Source: Gremmenia infestans
Taxonomy: Eukaryota > Ascomycota > Leotiomycetes > Helotiales > Hamatocanthoscyphaceae
DNA length: 64,000 bases
Direction: 5' to 3'
Assembly (NCBI GenBank): GCA_032629725.1
Contig: JAFEVB010000001.1
Location: 1,116,001 to 1,180,000, forward strand
Part shown: positions 1-11,684 of the stretch, piece after piece
Layout of the letters: each line of letters begins with the position of its first letter
How positions within the stretch are numbered: the stretch's first letter is position 1
Notes under the pieces: model-generated
The model's database searches: none
Seen by the model: only the letters and a program-made list of their open reading frames with translations
What the model was told of the DNA's origin: nothing
Translations under genes and position numbers: made by a program

Positions 1-39
1 ACATTCGGAGGAACAATTATGCTGATTCTCTATTCATAG

Positions 40-338
40 GGGATATCTCGGACGCATCTGTGTTCCCAGAATACACCGTTCCCAAGATGTACCTGAAGCT
101 GCAGTACTGTGTCTCTTGCGCCATCCACGGCAAGATTGTTCGGTACGTTAAGCACTTCAGATGAACCTTGGTCGAACATCCTTCCAGCAACAGAAATAGA
201 AGGGCTAACAATTCTCTCTACAGTGTCCGCTCCCGCGAGGGTCGCCGCAACCGTGCTCCTCCTCCAAGAGTTCGCTACAACAAGGACGGCAAGAAGGTCA
301 ACCCCAACCAGGCTGCTGCCAAGACCACTCAGGCATAA
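40..338 (+). CDS. RPS26: 40S ribosomal protein S26, 3' part
   Basis: Carboxy-terminal part of eukaryotic ribosomal protein eS26, a small-subunit component at the mRNA exit site. Two exons are visible: 40-142 and 224-338, joined in frame (CG|T gives Arg); an intron ends with AG at 38-39, so earlier exons lie left of the window. The translation contains the family signature DISDASVF, the zinc-ligand segment YCVSCAIH and the basic [13 protein letters not shown] tract, ending in a lysine/alanine tail. It is convergent with the FMP25-like gene at 668. Identification rests on close resemblance to S26; only the 5' end is missing because of the window edge. Confidence 0.93.
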
Positions 339-667
339 GGATTTGCATGGATGATTTCGGGTTATGGGGAGTCAGTTACGATTGCATGGAGCAAGCATGG
401 AATCTGGTGTTCTTCTGAGGAAAAACAGCTAGCGTCGTATTTGAGTCTGCTTCTCAGCAGAAATTGATCTTCTTGAGCCTGAATATTTGTCTTTAGTGTT
501 TGTGAATGTCTTATATGAGTGTTTGAGTTTTCTCTGCGCTGTGAAAGTGAGTTATAACTCAGCTCTCCTGAATGAGATGCGTACACGGCCTAATAGCCAA
601 GGGCTAGCTTGAGCCAGATTACAGTATAATACAACAAAGAATCAAATACATGCTCTCGCTTTCATCA
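339..667. other. Convergent intergenic region
   Basis: Both flanking genes end here (RPS26 from the left, the FMP25-like gene from the right), so the stretch holds two 3' untranslated regions. No conserved ORF, RNA gene or repeat was seen. Confidence 0.6.
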
Positions 668-2428
668 TCATGTCCCAGAATATACAGCGGTTGCTGCCCT
701 CCCACACTCAATCCTCTGCTCCACGCTAACATTTCTTCCTTCAAATCGGATCTTCTTCCTCGGCGTGATCTGGAACCTATGTTCTTCTCTCCTTCCTTTC
801 TCCCTATCCGCTTCTATATCAAGAGGCTGGATATATGTAGGGTTGCTAACATTATTCCTCTTGCCGGTCCCCAGCTGATAAAACTCATTGTTTCCCCACC
901 AAAGTACATCTGCTCCCCAATTCGTATCATTCTCTGAACTGTAATCAGAAGCCCCGAGATGAACCACATTATTCATAGTAGCAGCAGCATGCGTAGCTCC
1001 CACTGACAGACGTGCAAGCCGAATGGGGATGACCTTGTGAGCAACCTCGTCGTATTCGAAAAGGCCGGATAGTGCTTTGATTTTGGTTGGTGTGCCTTGA
1101 ACATGTGTCCAGCGTCCATTTCCGAGGCCTCCCCAGATTCCTTGTCCGCTAGCCCAGGTATCTGCCGTAACGCGACCAAGCCCACGAGGGTCATCTTCTC
1201 CTTGTCCTGCTATTCTCGTAGCGTCGACGGTAAAGAAGCTGTTTACGCCTCCAGCTGCGACATCTGTGACTTTCGGGCGTAGATTGGTGCCCTTGTAGAG
1301 CTTGTCGATCGGGAGAAGAGACGGAGCATCGATATTTGGAGACTCAGAGTCGGCATCAAAGCCCAGTTGACCAAGAGAGTTGTCGCCGAACGCAAACACT
1401 CTGCCTTCTCTGTCGGCAGCTAGAGAGTGAAAATCCCCAGTAGCAATCTTGGATATGTCAAACCCCTTCAACGTGCTGATCTCATGTGGTTGGTCGTATG
1501 GTCCTGATGGCCGGGTATTCCAGGTCAGGCCTGGTATGCCAAGTTGCCCTTTCTTTGGGAAGTCCTCAGTCCCGGAAGCAGCAGAGAACAGTCGGCCATT
1601 TGATGTAAGAATGAGACAGTGCTCCAGACCACTGCTGACATCTGATACCTTTTCACCCCAGGCCAGGTTGCCCGGTTTGAGATCTCGATAACTAACGGCG
1701 GATCTGCTTTTCCAGAAAGGGAACCAAGTACTCTCTAGGGTCTTTGGTCCCGCATGTTGGTCGGCTTTGGAGGCAGAAATAGAATAAACATTTCCGTTGG
1801 AGGATAGAGCTATAATTCGGTCTCGAGAGATTGATAGTTTGGTTAGATCTTTGCCTGTGAGGGTAGGTTCTGGGCCTGAAGAAGTTGTTGAATACCCAGT
1901 CCCCCATTGAAGAAGATCTCCATTCTCAGCAATTGCGGCACCAAAATTTCTATCCAGCTTAATATCTCGAATAAGCTTTCCATCGAAAAAGGGTATTCTT
2001 CGTGGAGTCTTAATGAATGCTTCATCAGAATCGGGTGCAACCACTTTGCCGCTATTGGATCCCCATGCATAGACCCCCGGACTTTCCCAGCTCTTCTTGA
2101 CTTGTAAATGCTGTGAGCTTATCAAATCTCTGTTCTCCTCCCTGGATGTTCCCTTCTTTCGAGCCTTCTCGAAGGTTACTTCTGCTGGAGCAGGAACAGT
2201 TTCAGCATGCAGAATTCCTGGATATCCTAGAGAGTAGAGGAAACCGGCACCAATCGTAGCAGACACGAGAAAGCCTGCAGCTTTGGCCTTTGGCGAGGAT
2301 CTACTGACAGCAGCAACTCGAGCATGTCGTCCATTCCGGAACCATCTTTGCTGAGAATTGCGAGACTGCTTACTTGCTCGTTGAGCAATCTGGCAAGCTC
2401 TCGTGGTGGTTCTTCTTGATTGAATCAT
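668..2428 (-). CDS. FMP25-like mitochondrial RCC1-repeat protein
   Basis: Single-exon gene of 586 residues. Residues 1-45 are rich in Arg, Ser and Gln with almost no acids, typical of a mitochondrial presequence, followed by a hydrophobic segment around 52-70 (AGFLVSATIGAGFLYSLGY). The rest carries RCC1/BLIP-II beta-propeller repeats: VYAWGSNSGKV near 118, LLQWGTGY, VFAFGDNSLGQLGF and VLWWGNNEFYQLGTG. This architecture is that of yeast Fmp25, an inner-membrane protein linked to complex III assembly. The ATG at 2426-2428 is the first in frame. It is divergent from COG3 across about 290 bp. The family match is strong; the exact role is by analogy. Confidence 0.8.
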   Translation of the reverse strand: MIQSRRTTTRACQIAQRASKQSRNSQQRWFRNGRHARVAAVSRSSPKAKAAGFLVSATIGAGFLYSLGYPGILHAETVPAPAEVTFEKARKKGTSREENRDLISSQHLQVKKSWESPGVYAWGSNSGKVVAPDSDEAFIKTPRRIPFFDGKLIRDIKLDRNFGAAIAENGDLLQWGTGYSTTSSGPEPTLTGKDLTKLSISRDRIIALSSNGNVYSISASKADQHAGPKTLESTWFPFWKSRSAVSYRDLKPGNLAWGEKVSDVSSGLEHCLILTSNGRLFSAASGTEDFPKKGQLGIPGLTWNTRPSGPYDQPHEISTLKGFDISKIATGDFHSLAADREGRVFAFGDNSLGQLGFDADSESPNIDAPSLLPIDKLYKGTNLRPKVTDVAAGGVNSFFTVDATRIAGQGEDDPRGLGRVTADTWASGQGIWGGLGNGRWTHVQGTPTKIKALSGLFEYDEVAHKVIPIRLARLSVGATHAAATMNNVVHLGASDYSSENDTNWGADVLWWGNNEFYQLGTGKRNNVSNPTYIQPLDIEADREKGRREEHRFQITPRKKIRFEGRNVSVEQRIECGRAATAVYSGT

Positions 2429-2717
2429 TGTCGAATCATTGAAGGTATAAGTCTAAGATCAGAGTCAATTAAACAAAGAAAAGCATTACAATTGTGTTTG
2501 TTAGCATCAAGGAGAGATTATAAATTGTGTACTTTTTTCATACTTCAGCCTTGTCACTCTTCCATGACGCCGTGAATTACGGCTGACAGAAGCAGCCACT
2601 CACGCACGCAGCCGCCTCGTGTGGGTCAACTTATCCTTAGCACTGCACTTCAAGGTGAACGAACGTGTTAAGTTTCTCAGCCTCATCCATTAAAATCAAC
2701 CGTCACTAGCCAGAAAG
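2429..2717. promoter_or_regulatory. Bidirectional promoter region, FMP25-like gene / COG3
   Basis: A 289 bp gap separates two divergent start codons, so both promoters must lie in or overlap it. No specific motif was identified. Confidence 0.5.
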
Positions 2718-5228
2718 ATGTATGAAGATTCCTGGTACAGTTTTGTACCAGAAACCACTTCTAGAAAAGACGAAACAATACCCCAGAATACAAAACATCG
2801 TCGTCGCGAGTCCTTATTGAAACAAACAAATGTCAGCCATTCCTTCATTCTTAGAACGACATAGCTGATGAGTGTCGTAGGGGGCGGATCATATTTCCGA
2901 ACCTTCCGACCCGATTTTAGAACTTCTCGAAGAGAGTCATGTTCTTAAAGGTCCGCCTGAAGCTACACTGGCTAGAAGAGCCAAATCATATAGCGATTTT
3001 TATGATATTGCTGTCAGCTACCTTGGCAAGGAGCCCAAGTTAGAAACCCCCCGGGATGTGTTCGGAACTCTAGAAAGTCAAGCGGCAAATTCCTCCGTGG
3101 AAAATCTGTATGAAGGGTGTGAGAATGATCTTTTAGATGCGAGTCAAGAGAAGTACCAGTATGTTGAACCATGTGAAGTTCATCAGGGACATATGCTGAC
3201 CCTTGAGGAAGGCTGTACAGAGACCAGCTAGCCCTCTCGGAACGGCACCTGGACAACATCCTTGGTGATACCTCATCCGCCTTGGATTTGCTGGCTACCC
3301 TGTCCGAGTCCTTTAAATCCGTCGAGTCCCAGACCACGGCATTTCAAGCTCAGTGCGAGGATCTATTGACTGAACAGAAACGTCTCCGCAGTTTGGCTGA
3401 TGAGATTGGACTAGAGTTGCAGTATTATGCATATCTGGAACCTCTCACTCGGCGTCTGAATGCTCCTGGAGCTGGAAGATTGGTCAGAAGTGACGACTTC
3501 CTAGATATGCTAATGAACTTGAACACCTGCATTGATTTCATGGACCAACATGTAAGCCATTCCTTTCCCTGGTATCAAAAACCGCTGTAATTTTATCATT
3601 TCCAGACCTCTCTACCATTCTCTGGCTTCGAAGAAACTAATGCTGACCATCCAAGCCAAACTACCGCGACTCAAACGTCTACAAAACTCGTTACACATCT
3701 TTACTTGAGAGATCCCTAAATCTCATACAGATGGCGTTTTCATCCGCTCTTCGGGAGGTCACCGACAATGTCAATAAGCAGCTCAAAGCCAAAGACCAAA
3801 CAGAGACGGCAGAATACATCCTGCTCTACGGCCGATATGAAACTGTAATATCGGATCTTGGGCCCCAGCTCGAGAGGATATTGAGAACGGCAGAGTTCGC
3901 CTTCAATGATGTTTCAAACTCAAACAACTTAAGTCCATACATCCAGCAGTGGCACGAGCTCTACAGGCAGCTCGTTGAAATCTATATCAAAAGTCGTGAG
4001 CCAGTTGGGCCCTTAGTCTTGAAGAATCTTCGGAATTTTGCCGCCCACGATCCAAAACCAGACACAGACTTCAAGTCATTTGCAAGACGTTGTGTTCAGT
4101 ATGTTTTTGATATTTGTCACAATGAGTTGAATCTTGTGGAGAAGGTATTTCAGGATGGACCTCATTGGAACAAGAGCAGTCAGTTATTGGAAAGGCTGGA
4201 GCAAAATCGATTGTCACATGTCACAACGCTTTCAACCTTCTTGACGCCGTATTTAAGCAATGGCGACCTGACGCGTATTTGCACTCTGACCAGTTGGTTG
4301 GAAACAGTGTACCTGACCCCCGCCGATGGTGACTTGGACGGTGATCAATCCAAGGAGGTTGGAAAGCTAACAGCGCATGTCCTACTTGACAAGCATCTAT
4401 GGCCACTGTCTGATACACTCTTCCTCAAGGCTGCAGCAGAAATTGAGCACTACAAGCCAACTCCCGATGATCTCAAGATTACTTCAAAAACCTCCAGCCC
4501 TGTCAAGGACAAGAAATCCACACTTGATAGCAAAGCACGTGATGACCAAGATACTCTCTCTTTGGCGAGTCCAGGAATGTCAAGTGCTTTCCCAACTGTC
4601 AGGACTGCTGTCAAGCTGCTAATCATGTACAACGATGCAGTATACGATAGACCCGTAAGTCATGATACCTTCTCTACCAAGCCCCTTTCTAACAAGGCTT
4701 CAGAAAACTGGTGATGTGCTTTATGAGATCGTCCATCAAGCCACTGAATCTCTTCAAAAGGCTGCAACAACAATAAAACGCAACGCAACCATTATGGATG
4801 CACAGCTATTCCTGATCAAGAATCTCATGCTTATAGAAAATCTCTTCATGACCCATGAGATCCCAGACTCCGTCCGCCAATCCGCCGAGTTCGACTTCAC
4901 GCCCATCTGGGACACCATCAAAGAACTCCAGGATCGCAGGCAGCTTTTCAATCCACTCGCCTACTTCACCCCTCTGCTCAAGGGCAAGCTGCTTCCAGCT
5001 GTCGTAGACCACCTCCTCGATGCAAGAAAGGAGCTAGAAAAGGTCCTTGTGCAGCAAATTACGGCTTTCACGAAACACTGGCAATCAAGGCTGAGCAACA
5101 AGGATCCTAAGAAGCAGACTTCGACTGAGAAGGCGTCTGCGGAACTAGATATTTTACTGAGAAAGGTCTTCGAGGACGAGACAACCAGGGCTGCGTTATG
5201 GAAGATGATTAGAGCGGAAGATAACTAG
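2718..5228 (+). CDS. COG3: Conserved oligomeric Golgi complex subunit 3
   Basis: Subunit of the COG tether, which captures intra-Golgi retrograde vesicles. Five exons were rebuilt: 2718-2831, 2881-3158, 3221-3551, 3656-4654 and 4704-5228, giving 748 residues. The start (MYEDSWYSFVPE) and the block ARRAKSYSDFYDIA fit fungal COG3 as I recall it. The Sec34 region follows (FMDQHPNYRDSNVYKTRY, then LNLIQMAFSSALREV), with coiled-coil-rich helices around residues 95-150. The third intron is fixed by the frame of PNYRDSNVY and has a good branch site (CTAAT/CTGAC). The first intron uses an unusual GTCAGC donor and is only 49 bp; without it the frame stops. The gene is convergent with the 4CL-like gene. 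Confidence 0.9.
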
Positions 5229-5694
5229 ACGGATGATCGCGATAAAGCATACACCGGAAGATGCCAAATGGCGAGGAAATGAGCTGTATTGCCCAACTAG
5301 CGCTTGGCTACAATTGCCATATCAAATCCTAAAAGCTCACTATATCCATAGGAGTTCCACGCATGACGATGACTCGGTGATGAAATCTTTGCTGGTGACA
5401 ATAGGAACGCTAGATGAGCATTAGCGGTAGGATCTCAAAATTGAATTATTAAAAACCTAGCGTATGCGGAGAAGAGACTTCTCCTAGCTAGTCTAGTGTG
5501 GCAGTATGACTTATCCTGCTGAGGAACGTAACAAATGGTTAGGATAAAATTGGTGTATACTCTTATACGGCCTTTAAATCCGACGGGCTTCAATTAAGCC
5601 AAAGGCTGTGATACTCATCAATAGTCATAAAATCATTAAACCACCTCCCAAGATTCCCTTCCACAACCATCTACACTTCTTCCCACCTCACCAT
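5229..5694. other. Convergent intergenic region
   Basis: 3' flanks of COG3 and the 4CL-like gene. AT-rich, with no recognisable gene, RNA or repeat. Confidence 0.6.
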
Positions 5695-7672
5695 CTACAA
5701 CCTCGACCCATCTTTTTGCCTCTCCCTAGCTACTAACTCCCTCAACTCTCTTCTCAAAATCTTTCCCGACGGACTCTTCGGAATCGCATCCAAGAATTTC
5801 ACTCCACCCCTCAATCTCTTATAATCCGCCACCTTCCCTTTGACAAAATCCATAATCTGCTCTTCACTAACACTAACACCACCCCCCATAACAACGTACG
5901 CACGCGGCACTTCGGTCGCTTCAGTGGGGACGCCGATGACTGCTGCGTCGAGGATCGAGGGGTGCGTGAGGAGTAATGCCTCGAGCTCTGCGGGCGCTAC
6001 TTGGATGCCTTTGTACTTTATAAGTTCCTTTTATCCGTGTTAGTTACTCGTAGCTAGCAGGCATGGTATATGGGTGTAAAGGAAGGTGTGGATTGGAATA
6101 GAAGCAAACAAACCTTTTTGCGGTCAACTATATAAGGGAGCCCATTCTTCCAAATCCCAATATCACCAGTGCAAAACCAGCCATCGATGAACGCATCCTT
6201 GGTTGCTTGAGGATTTCCATAATAGCCTCTGGTGACGACAGGGCCTTTCACTAAGATCTCCCCCGGCTGGCCTTCCTGCACGTCTTTCCCGTCATCGTCC
6301 ACAAATCTGCTTGGTTAGAATTATCTAAGTATTCAAAAAGAGAAATTGGATTGGGACATGTGAGCTTGAGCTTACCGGAAACTGATATTTGGCATAATCG
6401 GACTCACGCTCCCAGTATCATCCGTCTGGTCCCACGGCATGACCGTCGCACTTCCTGTAGTCTCGCTGAGTCCCCACGTTTGGGAGATAGGACACTTTCC
6501 TTTCCCCAGCTTCTTACTCGCTGCCTTCTGCAATTCCTTACCTAATGGTGCAGCGCCACTGACTGCTACTTCCAGGGCATCGAATTGGTCCGTTACGATA
6601 GACATCTTTGCTATCAGGAGATAAATCGGTGGTACTGTAAAGAAGAAAGTTATGCGAAACTTCTTGTTATACTCTAGAAACTTGGCAAAGTCGAATTTTG
6701 GCATCCAATAAACAGGGCCTACAAGTATTTGACGTTAGTTCTAGGTAGCTATGAAGTGATGATCAGCTTACCTCCCATGTAGAATGGATTTATGAAATAG
6801 CCTTGAACGCCAGCTATGTGAGCTGCAGGGAGATGTGCGAGCGTTCGATATTCGAATGGCGGCTCACCATTTGCGGCGCGAGATGCGATGCGCTCACGAG
6901 ACAAGGAGCATGGAATGAAGCATTCGGCCACTATATTCGAATGTGACAATACTACTCCTTGGATCTTAAAATCAGCATAGTTCTACGCTATATTTGGATT
7001 GTGCCAAACCTTTTGGAGCCCCAGTGGTTCCGGACGAGTACAATAAACAGATCAAGCTTTCCTCCAGCTCTTTCTGGTCTGTAATCTTCTGCCAGTCTAA
7101 CCTGCCGCTTGAAGGTAGACAGGATGTATTTCCTTCAACAGCTCTCATAGTCCATTCTGGGCTAGAACTTATAACCACAACTCTACTGAGCGGGACTCCA
7201 CAATCCTTTGCTGACTGGATCGCAACATCTTTCGCATCTTCACTGCAGAAAATCAAGTTGCTCGATCCTTGCTGGACTTGTCTGCACAGTTCTGGGGCCG
7301 TGAAAGAAGCACTTGCAGCCGAGTAAACTCCCCCAGCAGCAATTACCCCATAGAAGAGCATCGGGAGAAGCGGTTGCCCTGAAGAAATACAAACAACGAC
7401 ATCCTTTCCAGGACCACTGGCTCCAATGCCGTAGTTGTGTCTTAGGCTGTAAGCAACTTGCTTTGTGATAGCTCTAGCTTGTGCTTTGGTTATAGCATTG
7501 GATGGATTGGCCGCCTCAACATGTATCACTGTATCTTCACTGGCACCACAGGGTGCATAATCTGTTCGGTGAGATTGTATTTCAATTCTTAGGGAGTTCA
7601 ATACTGACCGAACAAAAGAGATAGAATATCTAATTTAGGGACATCGAAGGACTTTGAGGACGAATAAATCAT
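5695..7672 (-). CDS. 4-coumarate-CoA ligase-like acyl-CoA synthetase
   Basis: AMP-forming acid-CoA ligase of the ANL superfamily, activating a carboxylic acid via acyl-AMP. Six exons: 7672-7609, 7561-7010, 6957-6772, 6718-6376, 6306-6114 and 6027-5695, for 556 residues, normal for 4CL-like enzymes. The first exon ([16 protein letters not shown]) is only 64 bp. Motifs: the P-loop-like [11 protein letters not shown] (A3), [10 protein letters not shown] (A5), GWFCTGDIG (A7) with the following VDRKK, and the C-terminal catalytic Lys in [12 protein letters not shown] (A10). The protein ends in SRL, a type-1 peroxisomal signal, so a peroxisomal ligase is likely, as for several fungal 4CL-like enzymes. 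The substrate cannot be told from the sequence. Confidence 0.88.
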
Positions 7673-8246
7673 GACCGGCTAATAATTTTAAGGGCAATAG
7701 AGAGCCACACACAATAGGAAGACGAGGTTGAGTTTGGATTGAAAACAGAATGGGACCCCGCGAAAAGCGATTTTGCCGCGGCCATGAAAGACATATGGCG
7801 GGAGTTGTCTCCTTATAGAAAGAGATGCAAATGCGGGGTATTAGCGCCAATCAGTTACTGTGAATGGGACGCCTTGACTGGCAATTACTAATTGGAGAGA
7901 TGATTGGATTGACCATGAATATTAGAGGCGTATTCGTATGGCCGAAAATGCACAAGCATAAACAAGAATTGTAAACCTGCACGAGGCTCAAACCCTCGGG
8001 ACTTCTCTGAAGCCGAACGCGGGGTTCAAGAATGAATCAATCTCTGGATGCAACTCACAGTACCCCGCAAACGCCTAGAGTCGGAATCCTTGTCAGATTT
8101 CTCATAAGTCTTGGGTATAATTAGGTTTGCAAAACTTCCAAAAGAAACCAATCCTCACAACCCAGACATGACTTCCTTCTTAAGTACTGGTAGATGATTG
8201 AAGATGTAATTTTCCGTTTCGTCCCTTGAAGTAGTAGATGGATTCA
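7673..8246. other. Intergenic region 5' of the 4CL-like gene
   Basis: Lies between the start of the 4CL-like gene and the 3' end of the hydrolase gene. It should contain the 4CL-like promoter. No ORF of merit and no repeat were seen. Confidence 0.5.
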
Positions 8247-9322
8247 TCACCAGCCCAGCTTTTGGAGCATCTTAATAACCTCCTGAGCGACAAATTCAGG
8301 ACCGTCCATCTGAATAAAATGCCCACATCCAGGAGCAATAACAACACTATCCGTACGCCTATCCGTGATTCTAGTAAGGCCTTGGTTTACTCAGCCCAGT
8401 ACCTATTTCAAACCTGTCAGAAGTCCGAACATCCGCGATTGTAGAGAATAAGAACTTACTTATTAGTAAACTTCATACTTAGACTTTTCGGCGTCCCCAT
8501 CTTCTCTAAACTAACCTCTGCAAAAGTCTCTGGATCATGTCCAACAACACTCAGCCATGGTCCCGTGCCTTCCGGCCCAACAAGCTTTGGCCCTTCAGCA
8601 TACGGCAACAGCGCTGGACCTGTCGACCGGTCAAGACCTTCGGCATTCTTGACCTTCAAATCAAACATAGCAGCCAGTCTCTCCCGAGCACCTCTGTATT
8701 GAGCAAGCGTGCAATCACCAGCAACCACAGTCTTAGGGTCGAAGCCAGGAGCGTCAGGATCAGGCCAAAAGTCGGAATAATTGACGTTGGCTATGTTGGA
8801 GTCTAGGAAGATTGCTCCTGTCGTAATGCCGGGATGGTGCTGTGCGTAGAGACGTAGAATCGGTACCCCAATAGAAGCGCCAATTAGTAATAAGTGAAGG
8901 GTTCCATCTTCCACGTCGCTGGCCTGGAGGCCTAGCTCTGTAGTTGCGATAGTGACGATGATCTCGTGAAGGTCATTCGCAACGTCCAAAAAGTCGTGGC
9001 CGTTTTCCTTCCCGGGCGTGTCGTCTAGAGGATCTCTAGATGTAGTGAGGCCTTGGCCGAATCGATCATATGTCAATATTGCTGGGCATGACTTGATATC
9101 CTCCCTGAATATCGAGATGGAGGGGAGCCAGGATAAGGCTGGAAGTCCAAGGCCGTTGATGAAGACGATCAGTCTCTTTGGTGCAGCATTAGGTTGATTG
9201 GTTGGTTGAAAGAAAGAATATGAGATTGGTGCATCAGGCTTGCTTGGTATGGTGAGTCTCTGGGGAGGAGAGACGGAAGCGTAGTCTGTTGGTCTCGGGA
9301 ATAACTTGGTGGGAGACGACAT
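8247..9322 (-). CDS. Alpha/beta hydrolase-fold protein
   Basis: Two exons, 9322-8460 and 8370-8247, give 328 residues. The longer open frame upstream starts at a GTG, so the ATG at 9320-9322 (MSSPTKLFPRP) is preferred. Fold landmarks: the strand/oxyanion segment LIVFINGLGLPALSW, TYDRFGQGLTTSRD, the nucleophile elbow LLIGASIGVPI with Ser, and a catalytic-His loop VIAPGCGHFIQMDGPEF in the short second exon. The elbow reads G-A-S-I-G, consistent with an active hydrolase. Similar proteins are annotated only as alpha/beta hydrolases, and the substrate is unknown. It is transcribed in the same direction as the 4CL-like gene; nothing shows that they act together. Confidence 0.82.
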
Positions 9323-9780
9323 GATGAAGGGAATGTCAGCGCTCGCTGTAATTGAGAGTGTCTCCGACAATGAGACAACAAAAATCACGACTACACAAGT
9401 GCTGTTCCTAAACGGATTTGTCTGGTCTTTACTCTGTAGCACCTGCCTGTAGCATGTGCTTACGCGAGGTTGGAGTCTTTTGGAGAAGCATTATTACGCA
9501 CTAGCGCAAAGTAAGAGATCATGTTCCAACAAAACTAGGATTAAACAGAGCGAAAATGACAACAAGTTGCACAAACTTGACTATTCGGTAGCTGTTAAGG
9601 CAAGCCATGGCTCATCGTAAAATTCGAGCGAGTCCCATAAGTATATGTAGACATGTAAATTCCGTCTGAAGGCAGATAATTCTGCTCTGATATTCTCATA
9701 ATTTTGTACAAACATAAAAGTCATCCCTAGAACGCCATCGCAATGCATCTCAGTTCACGCCACACAAACCCAAAAATCCC
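9323..9780. other. Intergenic region
   Basis: Hydrolase 5' flank and Nup42-like 3' flank. No recognisable feature. Confidence 0.5.
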
Positions 9781-11684
9781 CTAAAAGTCCCAAGAGCACC
9801 ATTCCCGCATGGGGGGAAGCAATGGCATAACGCCGCCCGGAAAGGAACCCGTCTGCCTCATTTGCGTGTACGCCGCCTTTGTTCCGTCATCATAGGCGCT
9901 CTCGTCCATCTCTGTATCCTTGTAGGGGAGTGGTGGTCCTTCAGGAAACCAGATCTTCGACCAGCTTCCATCTTGGTTTCGTACACCTGGTTCGTCTTTT
10001 TGATACACAACACGTCTTCCCTTGAACATAGTCAATCGTCCACTCTGATCTTTGGAGCTATAGCTGCTGATAGGTGGATGCCCGGTTCCAGTATTTCCAT
10101 TCATTCCAGGAGGGGGTGCACCAAATGACATCGAATTCGTGGTATTAGCCGAGGGATTTCCCAGGGGGTTAGTGGTTGGAGTATTATTAGGTTGAGTACT
10201 GCTAAAGGGGTTTGGCGCGGAGGGTATTGTCCCAAAATTATTCTGTGATTGTACTGGAGGTACACTTGCAAAGGGGTTCTTCGCGGCGGGCGAAGGGGCA
10301 CCAAACGGCGCAGAAGACGCACCTCCGAAAGGATTTGGTGCTTGAAGAGACGGTTGTCCAAATGGGTTAGATGATGCGGGCTGGGGTGTGGTTCCGAAGG
10401 GGGCGGACATTGTAGGCTGTGAAGGTGCGCCAAACGCTGTTGTGGTTGCGGGAGCGGTTCCGAAGGGGGCGGACGTTGTAGGCTGTGAAGGTGCGCCAAA
10501 CGCACTTGTACTTGCGGGGGCGGCTCCCTGGGACAAAGGGTTCGGGGCATTGGCAAAAGCCGAAAAGGGTGCCGCTGTAGCATTGGACGTACCGCCAAAT
10601 ACTGAACCGCCGGAAGGAGCTCCAAACGGATTCGGCTTTTGACCTAATGAAGAAGGTTGTCCAAAGGCACCTCCTCCACCAAGCTGAGATGGTTGTCCAA
10701 AGGCGCCTCCTCCACCGACTTGTGAAGGCTGTCCAAATGCCCCTCCAGCGCCAGGCTGTGACGGAGCACCAAAAGCTGACGGTGTTGCAAATGGATTAGG
10801 CTTTGCACCGAGAGCCGGTGGTTGACCAAATGCTGGTCCTCCAGAAGGTGCCCCAAACGCTGGGGCTGTCCCTTGGCTTGGTGCTCCAAAGGCCGGTGCG
10901 GTAGGCTGTCTGGGAGCGCCGAAAATATTCGATGTTGTTGGCTGAGCACCATTGGGTTGACCGAAAGGATTTGGTTGTGATCCAGATGTAGGAACTTGGG
11001 TTCCTTGGACAATATCGATCCGGTTTGGGTGCTCATTTTGGGCGTTGATTATGAAGTTTATAGCACCGTCAACGTCGTTGAGGGCCGTATATATCTGCTG
11101 TTCTGAGGCCTGGAATAGCTTCTCTGCTTCCTGAACCTACAATAGAGTTAGTAAAAAGCAGCTGCTTAAGGGCGAGGCGTAGTGTACAGCTTGTTGAGGA
11201 TTGCCAGAGGCTATGGCCATATAATGAAGCAAGCGCATCTCCTCGAAGCTCTGCTCTCGCATTGGTCCACCAAACAGCTGTGCCGGCGCTTGTCGCCCTG
11301 GACCATAGGCAGAGAGTATCCATTGTGGCTTTTCCGACGAGAGATCTGTTACGATCTGAGATTTGTCGAGAGAGAAGGGAACCGACGATCCTGGCCCTGA
11401 GGCTACCATGGTGTCAGCTTTGATGGCGTATATGACCATGAAGAGCAGATTGTACCTCCACCCTGCTGATATCCATTACTACGAGTATTCGTATGATCCG
11501 GGCTTTGCAATGATGCAAAGCGGTTGCCATTGGGGACCCCGCCTCCTCGAGAGGGGTGCTCGAATTTGCATTTCTCTGCAAAAGCGGTCAGCTTGGAGCC
11601 ATTTTCTCTCTTTGCGCTATCTAAATCGTTACCTCCGAATCTACAATTTCCTTGCATCCAAAACTTGCATGTTACTGGAGGCAT
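9781..11684 (-). CDS. Nup42/Amo1-type FG nucleoporin with CCCH zinc finger
   Basis: Component of the cytoplasmic face of the nuclear pore, acting in mRNA export. Exons 11684-11633, 11575-11456, 11402-11188 and 11136-9781 give 580 residues. The N-terminus is a CCCH finger completed only by splicing the first intron: C-x7-C-x5-C-x3-H (CKFWMQGNCRFGEKCKFEH). A conserved block follows (KPQWILSAYGPGRQAPAQLF, then REQSFEEMRL), then a long FG/GAFG repeat domain from about residue 165, and a C-terminal segment (GRLTMFKGRRVVYQKDEPG) as in the Nup42 family. The FG region contains near-identical tandem units around 10390-10500. Architecture agrees with S. pombe Amo1 and human NUPL2. Confidence 0.86.

Noticed and set aside
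9323..9442. Hydrophobic N-terminal extension of the alpha/beta hydrolase
   Set aside because: The open frame starts at GTG, not ATG, so the apparent signal-like segment is probably untranslated.
9862..10642. Open frames opposite and beside the FG-repeat exon
   Set aside because: Shadows produced by the periodic GAFG codons of the nucleoporin.
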